DNA of 64,000 nt from Citrobacter sp. FP75 (GCF_018342065.1 NZ_JAFDOE010000003.1:1-64000), one strand, 5' to 3'; shown: positions 9,612 through 23,523, counted from the stretch's first letter. The notes: a model not told the origin generated them from the sequence alone. Translations and numbers: made by a program.

Positions 9612-9995
9612 ATGATTACAGGTATCCAGATTACTAAAGCTGCAAACGACGACCTGCTGAACTCTTTCTGGCTGCTGGACAGCGAAAAAGGCGAAGCACG
9701 CTGCATCGTTGCGAAAGCAGGTTTCTCTGCTGATGAAGTCGTTGCCGTCAGCAAACTGGGCGAAATCGAATACCGTGAAGTGCCGGTAGACGTGCAGCCG
9801 GAAGTCCGCGTGGAAGGTGGTCAGCACCTGAACGTTAACGTTCTGCGTCGTGAAACGCTGGAAGATGCGGTGAAGCATCCGGAAAAATATCCGCAGCTGA
9901 CCATCCGTGTCTCCGGTTATGCAGTGCGTTTCAACTCACTGACTCCAGAACAGCAGCGCGACGTTATTGCTCGTACCTTTACTGAAAGCCTGTAA
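9612..9995 (+). CDS. grcA: Autonomous glycyl radical cofactor GrcA
   Basis: GrcA (YfiD) replaces the damaged C-terminal segment of pyruvate formate-lyase, restoring activity after oxygen cleaves it. The 127 residues equal E. coli. The radical-bearing motif is RVSGYAVRF with Gly102, followed by [16 protein letters not shown], both shared with PflB. ATG 9612 is preceded by GGGGAGG. It is a single-gene unit under paired FNR sites and ends at a strong terminator. Confidence 0.98.
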   Translation: MITGIQITKAANDDLLNSFWLLDSEKGEARCIVAKAGFSADEVVAVSKLGEIEYREVPVDVQPEVRVEGGQHLNVNVLRRETLEDAVKHPEKYPQLTIRVSGYAVRFNSLTPEQQRDVIARTFTESL

Positions 9996-10036
9996 GGCTT
10001 ACCGGGGTTATACCCCGGTAATCAGATAATCAATAA

Positions 10037-10067
10037 GCGGAAGATGTCAGCACATCTTCCGCTTTTT
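10037..10067 (+). terminator. grcA terminator
   Basis: GCGGAAGATGT/ACATCTTCCGC, an 11-bp stem with loop CAGC, is followed by TTTTTC. A smaller stem (CCGGGG/CCCCGG) lies just upstream near 10000-10018. Confidence 0.92.
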
Positions 10068-10075
10068 CACATCCG

Positions 10076-10663
10076 TTAGTAGAAAATCCTCACAGCACAG
10101 TACACCAGCAGTAATGCCAGAATGACATTCAACGGTCGTCCATAGCGGTGGAATACTTGCTGGAAAAGATGTCCCGCCAGCGCCCAACATGCGTTGCCAA
10201 ACGTTCCGATCAGCGCGAGTAACACGCTAACGCCTATCACCCAGCCCAGCTCTCTGGTGTGCGGCAGCACAAACGTGGACAACGCGGTAATGCCGTACAA
10301 AATGATTTTGACGTTCACGAACTGCAAGCCAAAGCTTGTCCAAAAGCTAATCGGTTCTGACTGCAAACCATCATTCGCTGCCGGGCTGGTGGCGATCTTC
10401 AGCGCCAGCCATAAGATATAGGCCGCCCCCGCCCAACTGAGCCAGTGGATGATGACTGGATCCAGGGTTGCAAGCGAAAATGAAATTCCGGCGCATAGCA
10501 GCATAACGATTAAAAAGCCCAGACTCATCCCCGCCAGGACACGCGTGCTCTGACGAAAACCGTGTGATGTCGCCGCACTGAGCGCGAGGATATTGTTTGG
10601 CCCAGGCGTTAGGGCGGTTATCAATGTATAGGTCCAGAATGCACTTAAAAGAGTGGGGGTCAC
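10076..10663 (-). CDS. eamB: Cysteine/O-acetylserine exporter EamB
   Basis: EamB (YfiK) exports cysteine and O-acetylserine across the inner membrane. It is a LysE/RhtB-type transporter of 195 residues with about six hydrophobic segments. The N-terminal motif TPGPNNILALSAATSHGFRQ is typical of the family. It is divergent from the LysR-family gene yfiE, the usual arrangement for an exporter and its regulator, although I do not know that YfiE controls it. Confidence 0.94.
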   Translation of the reverse strand: MTPTLLSAFWTYTLITALTPGPNNILALSAATSHGFRQSTRVLAGMSLGFLIVMLLCAGISFSLATLDPVIIHWLSWAGAAYILWLALKIATSPAANDGLQSEPISFWTSFGLQFVNVKIILYGITALSTFVLPHTRELGWVIGVSVLLALIGTFGNACWALAGHLFQQVFHRYGRPLNVILALLLVYCAVRIFY

Positions 10664-10765
10664 TTGTTATCTCCTGTGTTTTAGCAGACAGTACCTGACA
10701 TAAAACATTTAAAAAAATGAATGTTTTTAAATTCTTAATTCGAAGATTTCGATAGGTTGGTGGAG

Positions 10766-11665
10766 ATGGATTTACGTCGGTTTATTACGCTGAAAACGGT
10801 GGTAGAAGAAGGGTCATTCCTTCGGGCATCACAAAGACTATGCTGTACGCAATCTACCGTTACCTTTCATATTCAACAGCTTGAACAAGAACTCTCTGTG
10901 CAATTATTCGAAAAAATTGGCCGTCGGATGCGCCTCACCAGTGAGGGAAAGCGGTTAATGCCGCATGTACATGAACTGATCCGGGTGATGGCATCGCTCC
11001 GACAGTCGGCAAGACAGGATGCAGAGGTGAGTGGGGACCTGCGTGTGGTGACGGGGGAAACATTGCTGGCATATAAAATGCCGCAGGTTTTACAACGATT
11101 TAAACAACGAGCACCTAAAGTTCGATTGTCATTACTGTCGCTCAATTGCTACGTCATTCGTGATGCTTTGCTTAATGATGAGGCTGACTTGGGGATTTTT
11201 TATCGTGTCGGTAATGATGATGCGCTTGAAATGCAGTCACTGGGTGAGCAACCTTTGGTGCTGGTGGGGGCGCCTGACCTTCATGACGTTGATTTTACTA
11301 AAAAGAACCAGCACATTGCCTGTAGTTTTATCATTAATGAACCGCAATGTATTTTCAGGCAACGCTTTGAAAGTCTTTTGCGTCAGCGTCAGATTACGCT
11401 AGAAAATACTATCGAGTTATGGAGTATTGAAAGCATCAAACAGTGCGTTGCTGCGAATCTTGGGGTCAGTTTTTTGCCCCGCTTTGCCGTTGAGCGGGAA
11501 TTACGCTCAGGTGAACTGATAGAGCTACCTTTCAGCACTGAACCCGAGTTGATTACGGCCTTGTGTGCACATCATGCCGGAAAAACGATCAGTCCGGCGA
11601 TGCAGATTTTCCTGGAATGTGTCGAAGAGAGTTTTACGGCGAAGGATAAAAAAATGCCGGGTTAA
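10766..11665 (+). CDS. yfiE: LysR-family transcriptional regulator YfiE
   Basis: A LysR-type regulator of 299 residues. The start MDLRRFITLK follows GGTTGGTGGAG; a TTG three codons upstream is not needed. The winged helix-turn-helix spans about residues 1-60 (GSFLRASQRLCCTQSTVTFH), and the rest is an effector-binding domain. It is close to E. coli YfiE. Divergent eamB is the most likely target by position, which is inference. Its effector is unknown to me. Its stop codon lies inside the srmB terminator hairpin. Confidence 0.93.
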   Translation: MDLRRFITLKTVVEEGSFLRASQRLCCTQSTVTFHIQQLEQELSVQLFEKIGRRMRLTSEGKRLMPHVHELIRVMASLRQSARQDAEVSGDLRVVTGETLLAYKMPQVLQRFKQRAPKVRLSLLSLNCYVIRDALLNDEADLGIFYRVGNDDALEMQSLGEQPLVLVGAPDLHDVDFTKKNQHIACSFIINEPQCIFRQRFESLLRQRQITLENTIELWSIESIKQCVAANLGVSFLPRFAVERELRSGELIELPFSTEPELITALCAHHAGKTISPAMQIFLECVEESFTAKDKKMPG

Positions 11666-11686
11666 TTCACCCGGCATACAGTTTTT
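11648..11686 (-). terminator. srmB terminator (weakly bidirectional)
   Basis: ATGCCGGGT/ACCCGGCAT with a 6-base loop spans 11654-11677. Read on the minus strand it is followed directly by a seven-base T run, so it mainly ends srmB. On the plus strand a T run comes only after four more bases. The yfiE stop is in its loop. Confidence 0.85.
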
Positions 11687-13013
11687 ACTCTTTGTCGGAC
11701 TGCTGCGCAGCAACTCCGCTCGGCTTACGACGTTTACCGATATTTTTAGCATCGCGGTGACGTTTCTTCACGCGCGGCTTCTCTTTATCTTTCTCTTTTT
11801 TCTCGGCGCGCTTCGCCAGCACTTTCTTGGATGGCTTACCGTTAGATTTCTCACTTGGTGCGCGCGTTGTTGGACGCAGTTCGTCAATGACGCGCGGTTT
11901 CAGCGGTTCGTCAATATAACGACTCGCTTTGCCGAGAAGCAGGTGGTCATGCGCTTCAACCAGCGAAATTGCGGTACCTTTACGGCCCGCGCGACCGGTA
12001 CGGCCAATGCGGTGCAGGTAGGCATCGCCGCTGCGCGGCATGTCGAAGTTAAATACGTGGCTAACGTCAGGAATGTCGATCCCGCGCGCGGCAACGTCGG
12101 TGGCAACCAGCACATTCACGCGACCATCGGTCAGGCGTTTGATCGCTTCGTTACGCTTGTTTTGCACCATCTCGCCTTCGAGATAGCAGTTGTTGATCCC
12201 CGCCTGGCGCAGCCAACCAGCCAGTTCGTGCACACGCTCGCGTTTACGCACAAAAACAATAGAGCGGGTCGCTTCAGGTTGTTTTAACAGGTGGATCAGC
12301 AACGCCGTTTTATGCTCGATATCATCGGCACGGTAGTAAAACTGGTGGATCTTCTTGCGTTCGCGGGTGGACGGATCTGCAGAAACCTCAACAGGATCTT
12401 CCAGCAGGCGCTCGGCAAAATCTTTAACCGCATTACCTTCCAGCGTGGCAGAGAACAGCATGGTCTGCTTGCGCCAGCGAGTTTCACCGGCAATATGCTC
12501 GATATCCTGCGCGAAGCCCATGTCCAGCATACGGTCGGCTTCATCAAGGATAAGCGTTTCGACCGCATGGCAGTCGAAGTTCTCTTCTTTAATATATTGC
12601 AGCAGGCGTCCGGTGGTGGCGACCACGATGTCCTGGTTTTCGCTGAAGACTTCCATGTGGTTCATGTAGGCCACGCCGCCGGTAATGGTGGCGACATCCA
12701 GATGCGTATTCTTCGCCAGTTCACGGGCGTGATCGGCAACCTGCATCGCCAGTTCGCGGGTCGGCGTCAGAATTAACACTCGCGGCGGGCCAGATTTTTT
12801 GCGCGGGAAGTCGAGCAGGTGCTGCAACACTGGCAGCAAATATGCCGCCGTTTTACCGGTGCCTGTCGGCGCAGAACCGAGTACATCACGGCCATCGAGC
12901 GCAGGTGGAATGGCGGCAGCCTGAATAGCGGTCGGGCGAGTGAAACCTTTTTCCTGGAGGGCATCCAGCAGGCTTTCATCGAGTTCAAGTTCGGAAAAAG
13001 TCGTTACAGTCAT
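11685..13013 (-). CDS. srmB: ATP-dependent RNA helicase SrmB
   Basis: SrmB is a DEAD-box helicase acting early in 50S ribosomal subunit assembly. It has 442 residues (E. coli 444). Visible motifs in order: Q-motif region GFTRPTAIQ, motif I APTGTGKTAAY, motif Ia TPTRELA, DEAD as LDEADRMLDMGF, SAT in LFSATLEG, and motif VI HRIGRTGRAG. The C-terminal ~60 residues are lysine/arginine-rich (KKVLAKRAEKKEKDKEKP) and likely bind rRNA. It is divergent from trmN6. Confidence 0.97.
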   Translation of the reverse strand: MTVTTFSELELDESLLDALQEKGFTRPTAIQAAAIPPALDGRDVLGSAPTGTGKTAAYLLPVLQHLLDFPRKKSGPPRVLILTPTRELAMQVADHARELAKNTHLDVATITGGVAYMNHMEVFSENQDIVVATTGRLLQYIKEENFDCHAVETLILDEADRMLDMGFAQDIEHIAGETRWRKQTMLFSATLEGNAVKDFAERLLEDPVEVSADPSTRERKKIHQFYYRADDIEHKTALLIHLLKQPEATRSIVFVRKRERVHELAGWLRQAGINNCYLEGEMVQNKRNEAIKRLTDGRVNVLVATDVAARGIDIPDVSHVFNFDMPRSGDAYLHRIGRTGRAGRKGTAISLVEAHDHLLLGKASRYIDEPLKPRVIDELRPTTRAPSEKSNGKPSKKVLAKRAEKKEKDKEKPRVKKRHRDAKNIGKRRKPSGVAAQQSDKE

Positions 13014-13143
13014 GTTCTACCTCTGTGTGGGGCGCTGATTATAGACGTTACGGCTGCAATCTTCATCTGTTTGTATGGATATACCTTCTCAGGTATTGTT
13101 TTTATCCTATGTTATCGTTTTTTTTCCAGGAAGGTTGTTTTTC

Positions 13144-15512
<2,369 letters not shown>

Positions 15513-15751
15513 GTGTTTGGTCACCATAGCACCACATTGCGCGATACTGCACGTTTTATTTTTAATTGGGTTGCAATGACTAAACACGAAAGAAAAGTAT
15601 AGCGAGGGGAAAAATACGAAAAATATTTTGTGCAGCAGGCCGTTAGCGTCAGATTAGGAGATGAAATAAAGCGCCCGTTGGGTTACTCTGCAAGCGGTTT
15701 AATGGGCATTTCTGTACAGATAGTGCGTTGATCGGGTTATGTAGACTTATA

Positions 15752-15916
15752 ATGAGAGATAAGACCTGTCTACAACATGACAAACAAAAACAAATGCGTA
15801 ACGGAACTTTACGAAACTTGAGCGCTCTAAGTCATTGCTTGCTCGTATTGCAGCTGATGGAGTGGCGTTTCGAAAGCGCGTGGAAATTTGGTTTGGGGAG
15901 ACTTTACCTCGGATGA
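15752..15916 (+). CDS. rseD: rpoE leader peptide, RseD-like
   Basis: A 54-residue open frame beginning MRDKTCLQHDKQKQ and ending in GLGRLYLG stops at TGA overlapping the rpoE ATG (ATGA at 15913-15916), the classic arrangement for translational coupling. E. coli has an rpoE leader peptide called rseD that couples translation in this way, as I recall about 51 residues. The exact start is uncertain: an in-frame ATG at 15794 would give 40 residues. The sigma-E promoter lies inside the frame, so only transcripts from upstream promoters can carry it whole. Confidence 0.6.
   Translation: MRDKTCLQHDKQKQMRNGTLRNLSALSHCLLVLQLMEWRFESAWKFGLGRLYLG
15803..15830 (+). promoter_or_regulatory. Sigma-E autoregulatory promoter of rpoE
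   Basis: GGAACTT (15803-15809) and TCTAA (15826-15830) are separated by 16 bp and match the sigma-E consensus. The start would be near 15837, giving a 5' leader of about 76 bases. It makes the operon self-amplifying. Confidence 0.9.
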
Positions 15917-16488
15917 GCGAGCAGTTAACGGACCAGGTCCTGGTAGAACGGGTCCAAAAGGGAGATCAAAAAGCCTTTAATTTACTGGTAGTTCGCTATC
16001 AGCATAAAGTGGCGAGTTTGGTTTCCCGCTATGTACCGTCGGGCGATGTTCCCGATGTTGTACAAGAAGCATTTATTAAGGCCTATCGTGCGCTGGACTC
16101 GTTCCGGGGAGATAGTGCTTTTTACACCTGGCTGTATCGTATCGCAGTCAATACAGCGAAGAATTACCTGGTCGCTCAGGGGCGTCGCCCACCTTCCAGT
16201 GATATTGATGCGATTGACGCAGAAAATTACGAAAGTGGCGGAGCACTGAAAGAAATTTCGAACCCTGAGAACTTAATGTTGTCAGAAGAACTGAGACAGA
16301 TAGTTTTCCGAACTATTGAGTCCCTCCCGGAAGATTTACGCATGGCAATAACCTTGCGGGAGCTGGATGGCCTGAGCTATGAAGAGATAGCCGCTATCAT
16401 GGATTGTCCGGTGGGTACGGTGCGTTCTCGTATCTTCCGAGCGAGGGAAGCTATTGATAATAAAGTTCAACCGCTTATCAGGCGTTGA
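15913..16488 (+). CDS. rpoE: RNA polymerase sigma-E factor RpoE
   Basis: RpoE is the group 4 (ECF) sigma factor for envelope stress. The 191 residues starting MSEQLTDQVL equal E. coli. Region 2 carries VVQEAFIKAYRALDSFRG, and region 4 the helix-turn-helix LSYEEIAAIMDCPVGTVRSR. It is held inactive by RseA, encoded next, 31 bp downstream. Translation is probably coupled to the leader peptide through the ATGA overlap. Confidence 0.98.
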   Translation: MSEQLTDQVLVERVQKGDQKAFNLLVVRYQHKVASLVSRYVPSGDVPDVVQEAFIKAYRALDSFRGDSAFYTWLYRIAVNTAKNYLVAQGRRPPSSDIDAIDAENYESGGALKEISNPENLMLSEELRQIVFRTIESLPEDLRMAITLRELDGLSYEEIAAIMDCPVGTVRSRIFRAREAIDNKVQPLIRR

Positions 16489-16519
16489 CGATAGCGGGAT
16501 ACTGGAAAAGGTATTAGGC

Positions 16520-17170
16520 ATGCAGAAAGAAAAACTTTCCGCTTTAATGGATGGCGAAACGCTGGATACTGAGTTACTCAAAGAGCTGACTCACGACCCG
16601 GAAATGCAAAAAACCTGGGAGAGTTATCACCTGATCCGCGATTCCATGCGAGGTGATACCGCCAACGTTCTCCATTTCGATATTTCCGACCGCGTAATGG
16701 CTGCCATCGCAGATGAGCCAGTACGTCAGACGGCGCCATTGATTCCTGAGGCCCAGCCAGCACCGCATCAGTGGCAGAAAATGCCATTCTGGAAGAAAAT
16801 GCGTCCGTGGGCCGCTCAGCTTACTCAAATGGGTGTGGCTGCGTGCGTATCGCTTGCAGTTATTGTTGGCGTCCAGCACTATAATGGGCAATCTGAAACG
16901 TCCCAGCAGCCCGAAACGCCGGTATTTAATACATTACCGATGATGGGTAAAGCCAGTCCGGTGAGCTTGGGTGTACCTTCTGACGCGACGGCCAGCGGCG
17001 GTCAGCAACAGCAGGTGCAGGAGCAGCGTCGTCGTATCAATGCTATGTTGCAGGATTACGAACTGCAGCGCCGACTGCACTCCGAACAGCTTCAGTTTGA
17101 GCAGGCACAAACACAGCAAGCCGCTGTACAGGTGCCAGGAATTCAAACTTTAGGAACGCAATCGCAGTAA
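16520..17170 (+). CDS. rseA: Anti-sigma-E factor RseA
   Basis: RseA is a single-pass inner-membrane protein that binds and sequesters RpoE and is degraded stepwise by DegS, RseP and ClpXP under stress. The start MQKEKLSALMDGE gives 216 residues as in E. coli. The cytoplasmic sigma-binding domain covers ~1-95. The membrane segment is around 100-118 (MGVAACVSLAVIVGVQHY), and a Gln-rich periplasmic tail binds RseB. The TAATG junction with rseB implies coupled translation. Confidence 0.98.
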   Translation: MQKEKLSALMDGETLDTELLKELTHDPEMQKTWESYHLIRDSMRGDTANVLHFDISDRVMAAIADEPVRQTAPLIPEAQPAPHQWQKMPFWKKMRPWAAQLTQMGVAACVSLAVIVGVQHYNGQSETSQQPETPVFNTLPMMGKASPVSLGVPSDATASGGQQQQVQEQRRRINAMLQDYELQRRLHSEQLQFEQAQTQQAAVQVPGIQTLGTQSQ

Positions 17171-18126
17171 TGAAGCAACTTTGGTTTGCCATGTCACTTG
17201 TGGCTGGTAGCCTGTTCTTCTCTGTCAACGCCTCGGCCACTCCTGCGTCCGGGGCGTTATTGCAGCAGATGAATCTGGCCAGCCAGTCGCTCACCTATGA
17301 GCTGTCATTCGTCAGCATCAATAAACAGGGTGTTGAATCCCTACGTTATCGCCATGCTCGCCTGGATAACCGCCCGCTTGCGCAACTGCTGCAATTGGAT
17401 GGACCACGCCGGGAAGTCGTACAACGTGGGAATGAAATCAGCTATTTTGAGCCGGGGCTCGAACCGTTCACGCTGAACGGTGACTATATCGTTGATTCTC
17501 TTCCATCCCTGATATACACCGACTTCAAACGTCTTGCGCCCTATTATGATTTTATCTCGGTAGGTCGAACTCGCATTGCCGACAGGCTTTGTGAAGTGAT
17601 CCGCGTCGTGGCGCGTGACGGTACCCGTTACAGCTACATCGTCTGGATGGATACAGAAACCAAGCTGCCGATGCGCGTCGATCTTCTCGACCGGGATGGC
17701 GAAACGCTGGAACAGTTCCGCGTGATCTCCTTTACCGTGAATAGCGGTGTCGGAGACAGCATGCAGACGCTGGCAAAAGCCAACCTGCCGCCGTTGCTGT
17801 CCGTTCCTGCAGGCGAAAAAACCAACTTCAACTGGAGCCCATCGTGGTTGCCACAAGGATTCAGTGAAGTCTCCAGCAGCCGCCGTCCACTGCCGACGAT
17901 GGACAATATGCCAATTGAATCGCGTCTTTATTCTGACGGCCTGTTCAGCTTTTCCGTGAATGTGAATCGTGCGCAGCAAAACAGTGCCGATCAGCTCCTG
18001 CGGACCGGACGCCGGACGGTCAGTACCAGCGTGCGAGATAATGCCGAAATCACCATCGTCGGTGAGCTTCCGCCGCAAACGGCGAAGCGCATCGCGGACA
18101 ATATTAAGTTCAGGGCTGCACAATGA
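17170..18126 (+). CDS. rseB: Sigma-E regulatory protein RseB
   Basis: RseB is a periplasmic protein that binds RseA and shields it from DegS until released by lipopolysaccharide intermediates. The 318 residues equal E. coli. The signal peptide is MKQLWFAMSLVAGSLFFSVN followed by ASA. The mature part has a large LolA-like N-terminal domain and a small C-terminal domain. It starts one base inside the rseA stop and overlaps rseC by 4 bp. Confidence 0.98.
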   Translation: MKQLWFAMSLVAGSLFFSVNASATPASGALLQQMNLASQSLTYELSFVSINKQGVESLRYRHARLDNRPLAQLLQLDGPRREVVQRGNEISYFEPGLEPFTLNGDYIVDSLPSLIYTDFKRLAPYYDFISVGRTRIADRLCEVIRVVARDGTRYSYIVWMDTETKLPMRVDLLDRDGETLEQFRVISFTVNSGVGDSMQTLAKANLPPLLSVPAGEKTNFNWSPSWLPQGFSEVSSSRRPLPTMDNMPIESRLYSDGLFSFSVNVNRAQQNSADQLLRTGRRTVSTSVRDNAEITIVGELPPQTAKRIADNIKFRAAQ

Positions 18127-18587
18127 TCAAAGAGTGGGCAACGGTTGTTTCCTGGCAGAATGGCCTGGCGACGGTCAGCTGTGACGTCAAAGCGTCGTGC
18201 AGCAGCTGCGCCTCAAGGGCTGAATGCGGAAGCCGTGTGCTGAATAAACTGGGACCGCAAACAACGCACACCATCGTGGTGCCCAGCGTTGAACCGTTGG
18301 CTCCCGGCCAGAAAGTTGAGTTAGGCATTGCCGAAGGAAGTTTGTTGGGCTCCGCAATGCTGGTCTATATGTCTCCGTTGGCGGGGCTGTTTGTTTTTGC
18401 AGCCTTGTTCCAGGTGTTGTTTGGCAGCGATATCGCCGCGTTAAGCGGTGCGATGCTGGGTGGCGTGGGTGGATTCCTGATTGCCCGTGGTTATTCGCGC
18501 AAGCTGGCTGAGCGTGAAGCCTGGCAACCGGTGATCCTCAATGTTGCACTCCCGCCTGACCTTATTCGTGTCGAAACCCACCAGTGA
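18123..18587 (+). CDS. rseC: SoxR-reducing/sigma-E operon protein RseC
   Basis: RseC is a small inner-membrane protein of the sigma-E operon, linked to SoxR reduction with the Rsx complex. It has 154 residues (E. coli 159). A cysteine cluster CSSCASRAECGSR near the N-terminus suggests redox or metal binding. Two membrane segments follow (about 75-100 and 102-122). It overlaps rseB by ATGA and closes the operon. Confidence 0.96.
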   Translation: MIKEWATVVSWQNGLATVSCDVKASCSSCASRAECGSRVLNKLGPQTTHTIVVPSVEPLAPGQKVELGIAEGSLLGSAMLVYMSPLAGLFVFAALFQVLFGSDIAALSGAMLGGVGGFLIARGYSRKLAEREAWQPVILNVALPPDLIRVETHQ

Positions 18588-18594
18588 TATCTTT

Positions 18595-18672
18595 GCCTGA
18601 TGGCACCGCGCTATCAGGCCTACAGAACAGTTACTACGTAGGTCGGATAAAGCGCTTGCGCCGCCATTCTGC
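18595..18672. repeat. REP pair (BIME) after rseC
   Basis: Two REP-like units face each other: GCCTGATGGC...ATCAGGCCTAC (18595-18623) and GTAGGTCGGATAAAGCGC...GCC (18638-18672). They lie between rseC and the lepA promoter region. Downstream, to 18851, there is a possible -10 TAGAAT at 18757-18762 and a GC hairpin GCCTGC-TCAG-GCAGGC (18813-18828) in the lepA leader. Confidence 0.85.
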
Positions 18673-18851
18673 AAAAGTTTCACTAACTTTGCTAAGTTGT
18701 TTCCAGTTCCCGCTATCCTTGCTCTATGAACATTTCCTCGCCTCAGCGTTGTAGTGTAGAATGCGGCGTTTCACTTAAACAGACGTTAAGCTCAGAACAG
18801 CGACTTCTCAGAGCCTGCTCAGGCAGGCGTAAGGCACAATAATTACACTAT

Positions 18852-20651
18852 ATGAAGAACATACGTAACTTTTCAATCATAGCTCACATCGACCACGGTA
18901 AATCGACGCTGTCTGACCGTATTATCCAGATCTGCGGTGGCCTGTCTGACCGTGAAATGGAAGCGCAGGTTCTCGACTCGATGGATCTTGAGCGTGAGCG
19001 CGGTATTACTATCAAAGCGCAGAGCGTGACGCTCGATTTCAAAGCATCTGATGGTGAAACCTACCAGCTTAACTTTATCGACACCCCGGGCCACGTGGAC
19101 TTCTCGTATGAAGTTTCCCGCTCCCTTGCTGCCTGTGAAGGTGCTCTGCTGGTGGTTGATGCCGGACAGGGTGTTGAAGCGCAAACGCTGGCTAACTGCT
19201 ATACCGCCCTGGAAATGGATCTTGAGGTGGTGCCGGTACTGAACAAAATTGACCTGCCAGCCGCCGATCCTGAGCGCGTGGCGGAAGAGATCGAAGATAT
19301 CGTCGGTATTGATGCGACAGATGCGGTTCGCTGCTCGGCGAAAACCGGCGTCGGCGTGACCGACGTTCTGGAACGTCTGGTACGCGATATTCCGCCGCCG
19401 GAAGGCGATCCGGAAGGCCCACTGCAGGCGCTGATCATCGACTCATGGTTCGATAACTATCTTGGCGTGGTCTCATTGGTGCGTATTAAAAACGGCACCA
19501 TGCGTAAAGGCGATAAAATCAAAGTGATGAGCACCGGGCAGGTCTATAACGCTGACCGTCTGGGGATCTTCACGCCGAAACAGGTTGACCGTACCGAGCT
19601 GAAGTGCGGCGAAGTGGGTTGGCTGGTTTGTGCGATTAAAGACATCCTTGGCGCACCGGTTGGCGATACGCTAACCCAGGCACGTAATCCGGCAGATAAA
19701 GCGCTGCCAGGCTTTAAAAAGGTTAAACCACAGGTTTACGCTGGTCTGTTCCCGGTCAGTTCTGACGATTACGAAAACTTCCGTGACGCGTTAGGCAAAC
19801 TGAGCCTGAACGATGCCTCTCTGTTCTACGAACCAGAAAGCTCTACCGCGCTGGGCTTCGGCTTCCGCTGTGGCTTCCTCGGTCTGCTGCACATGGAGAT
19901 CATTCAGGAACGTCTGGAACGTGAATACGATCTGGATCTGATCACCACCGCGCCGACCGTAGTGTACGAAGTGGAAACCACGGGCAAAGAAACTATCTAT
20001 GTCGACAGCCCGTCCAAACTGCCGCCGCTGAACAACATCTATGAGCTGCGTGAGCCGATCGCCGAGTGTCATATGCTGCTGCCGCAGGCTTACCTGGGCA
20101 ACGTTATCACGCTGTGCATCGAGAAGCGTGGCGTACAGACCAACATGGTTTATCACGGTAACCAGGTTGCGCTGACCTATGAAATCCCAATGGCGGAAGT
20201 GGTGCTTGACTTCTTCGACCGCCTGAAGTCGACGTCTCGTGGTTATGCATCACTGGACTACAACTTCAAACGCTTCCAGACCTCTGACATGGTTCGTGTT
20301 GATGTTCTGATCAACAACGAACGTGTTGATGCGCTGGCGCTGATCACCCACCGTGATAACTCGCAGAGCCGTGGCCGCGAGTTGGTGGAAAAGATGAAAG
20401 AGCTGATCCCGCGCCAGCAGTTTGATATCGCGATTCAGGCGGCTATTGGTACGCACATCATTGCGCGTTCAACGGTTAAACAGCTGCGTAAAAACGTTCT
20501 GGCTAAGTGCTATGGCGGTGATATCAGCCGTAAGAAAAAGCTGCTGCAGAAACAGAAAGAAGGTAAAAAACGCATGAAGCAGATCGGTAATGTCGAACTG
20601 CCTCAGGAAGCGTTCCTCGCCATTCTGCATGTCGGTAAAGACAGCAAATAA
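18852..20651 (+). CDS. lepA: Elongation factor 4 (LepA)
   Basis: LepA is a ribosome-associated GTPase that affects translation initiation and back-translocation. The 599 residues equal E. coli. GTPase motifs in order: G1 [10 protein letters not shown]3 DTPGHVDF, G4 NKIDLP. EF-G-like domains II, III and V and the LepA-specific C-terminal domain follow. It forms an operon with lepB 15 bp downstream. Confidence 0.98.
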   Translation: MKNIRNFSIIAHIDHGKSTLSDRIIQICGGLSDREMEAQVLDSMDLERERGITIKAQSVTLDFKASDGETYQLNFIDTPGHVDFSYEVSRSLAACEGALLVVDAGQGVEAQTLANCYTALEMDLEVVPVLNKIDLPAADPERVAEEIEDIVGIDATDAVRCSAKTGVGVTDVLERLVRDIPPPEGDPEGPLQALIIDSWFDNYLGVVSLVRIKNGTMRKGDKIKVMSTGQVYNADRLGIFTPKQVDRTELKCGEVGWLVCAIKDILGAPVGDTLTQARNPADKALPGFKKVKPQVYAGLFPVSSDDYENFRDALGKLSLNDASLFYEPESSTALGFGFRCGFLGLLHMEIIQERLEREYDLDLITTAPTVVYEVETTGKETIYVDSPSKLPPLNNIYELREPIAECHMLLPQAYLGNVITLCIEKRGVQTNMVYHGNQVALTYEIPMAEVVLDFFDRLKSTSRGYASLDYNFKRFQTSDMVRVDVLINNERVDALALITHRDNSQSRGRELVEKMKELIPRQQFDIAIQAAIGTHIIARSTVKQLRKNVLAKCYGGDISRKKKLLQKQKEGKKRMKQIGNVELPQEAFLAILHVGKDSK

Positions 20652-20666
20652 TCCTAAGGAGTTGGC

Positions 20667-21641
20667 ATGGCGAATATGTTTGCCCTGATTCTGGTGATTG
20701 CCACACTGGTGACGGGCATTTTATGGTGCGTAGATAAGTTTATCTTTGCGCCAAAACGCCGGGAGCGTCAGGCTGCGGCACAAGCCGCAGCGGGTGATTC
20801 ACTGGATAACGCAACGCTGAAAAAAGTGGCCCCTAAGCCGGGCTGGCTGGAAACCGGGGCATCCGTTTTCCCGGTATTGGCGATCGTGTTGGTGGTACGT
20901 TCATTTATTTATGAACCGTTTCAGATCCCATCGGGTTCGATGATGCCGACGCTGTTAATTGGTGACTTTATTCTGGTGGAGAAATTTGCCTACGGAATTA
21001 AAGATCCGATTTATCAGAAAACGTTGATCGAGACAGGGCATCCGAAACGCGGTGATATCGTGGTGTTTAAATACCCGGAAGATCCGCGCCTGGACTACAT
21101 CAAACGCGCTGTCGGTTTACCGGGAGACAAAGTGACGTACGATCCTGTAGCGAAAGAGGTCACGATCCAGCCAGGGTGCAGCTCTGGTCAGGCGTGTGAA
21201 AACGCGTTGCCGGTCACGTACTCAGACGTTCAGCCGAGCGATTTCGTGCAGACCTTTGCTCGTCGCAACGGCGGCGAAGCGACCAGTGGCTTCTTCGACG
21301 TCCCACTGAGCGAAACGAAAGAAAACGGTATTCGCCTGACTGAACGTAAAGAAACGCTGGGTGAAGTAACGCACCGTATTCTGACCGTGCCAATCGCGCA
21401 GGATCAGGTGGGGATGTATTACCGCCAGCCGGGCCAGCAACTGGCGACCTGGATTGTTCCACCGGGACACTACTTCATGATGGGTGATAACCGTGACAAC
21501 AGCGCGGACAGCCGTTACTGGGGATTTGTACCGGAAGCGAATCTGGTGGGTAAAGCAACGGCTATCTGGATGAGTTTCGACAAGCAAGAAGGTGAATGGC
21601 CGACCGGTGTTCGTTTAAGCCGAATTGGTGGCATTCATTAA
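20667..21641 (+). CDS. lepB: Signal peptidase I LepB
   Basis: LepB cleaves signal peptides of exported proteins at the periplasmic face of the inner membrane. The 324 residues equal E. coli. There are two N-terminal membrane segments (about 4-22 and 62-77). The Ser/Lys dyad is visible as Ser91 in IPSGSMMPTL and Lys146 in YIKRAVGLPGD, with the later motif GDNRDNSADSR. It has AAGGAG before its ATG and follows lepA closely. Confidence 0.98.
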   Translation: MANMFALILVIATLVTGILWCVDKFIFAPKRRERQAAAQAAAGDSLDNATLKKVAPKPGWLETGASVFPVLAIVLVVRSFIYEPFQIPSGSMMPTLLIGDFILVEKFAYGIKDPIYQKTLIETGHPKRGDIVVFKYPEDPRLDYIKRAVGLPGDKVTYDPVAKEVTIQPGCSSGQACENALPVTYSDVQPSDFVQTFARRNGGEATSGFFDVPLSETKENGIRLTERKETLGEVTHRILTVPIAQDQVGMYYRQPGQQLATWIVPPGHYFMMGDNRDNSADSRYWGFVPEANLVGKATAIWMSFDKQEGEWPTGVRLSRIGGIH

Positions 21642-21654
21642 TCGCTGATAATCG

Positions 21655-21693
21655 TTCACGTTGTCGTCATAATGACGGCAGCGTGAATTATTT
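21655..21693 (+). terminator. Hairpin after lepB
   Basis: TTCACGTTGTCGTCA and TGACGGCAGCGTGAA pair over 15 bp with two G-T pairs and loop TAA, followed by TTATTT. It probably ends the lepA-lepB transcript in part before the rnc promoter. Confidence 0.7.
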
Positions 21694-21786
21694 CTCGGAT
21701 AAATTCCCGCAGACTAACGACATCCCTTGTCGTTGTGTATAGAATATTCCCCCGTAGTTTTAGGTTGGCGCCGTCAGGTTGCCACG

Positions 21787-23494
<1,708 letters not shown>

Positions 23495-23523
23495 ACCCCT
23501 TCTCTGAAAAGACGGCGGGCATG

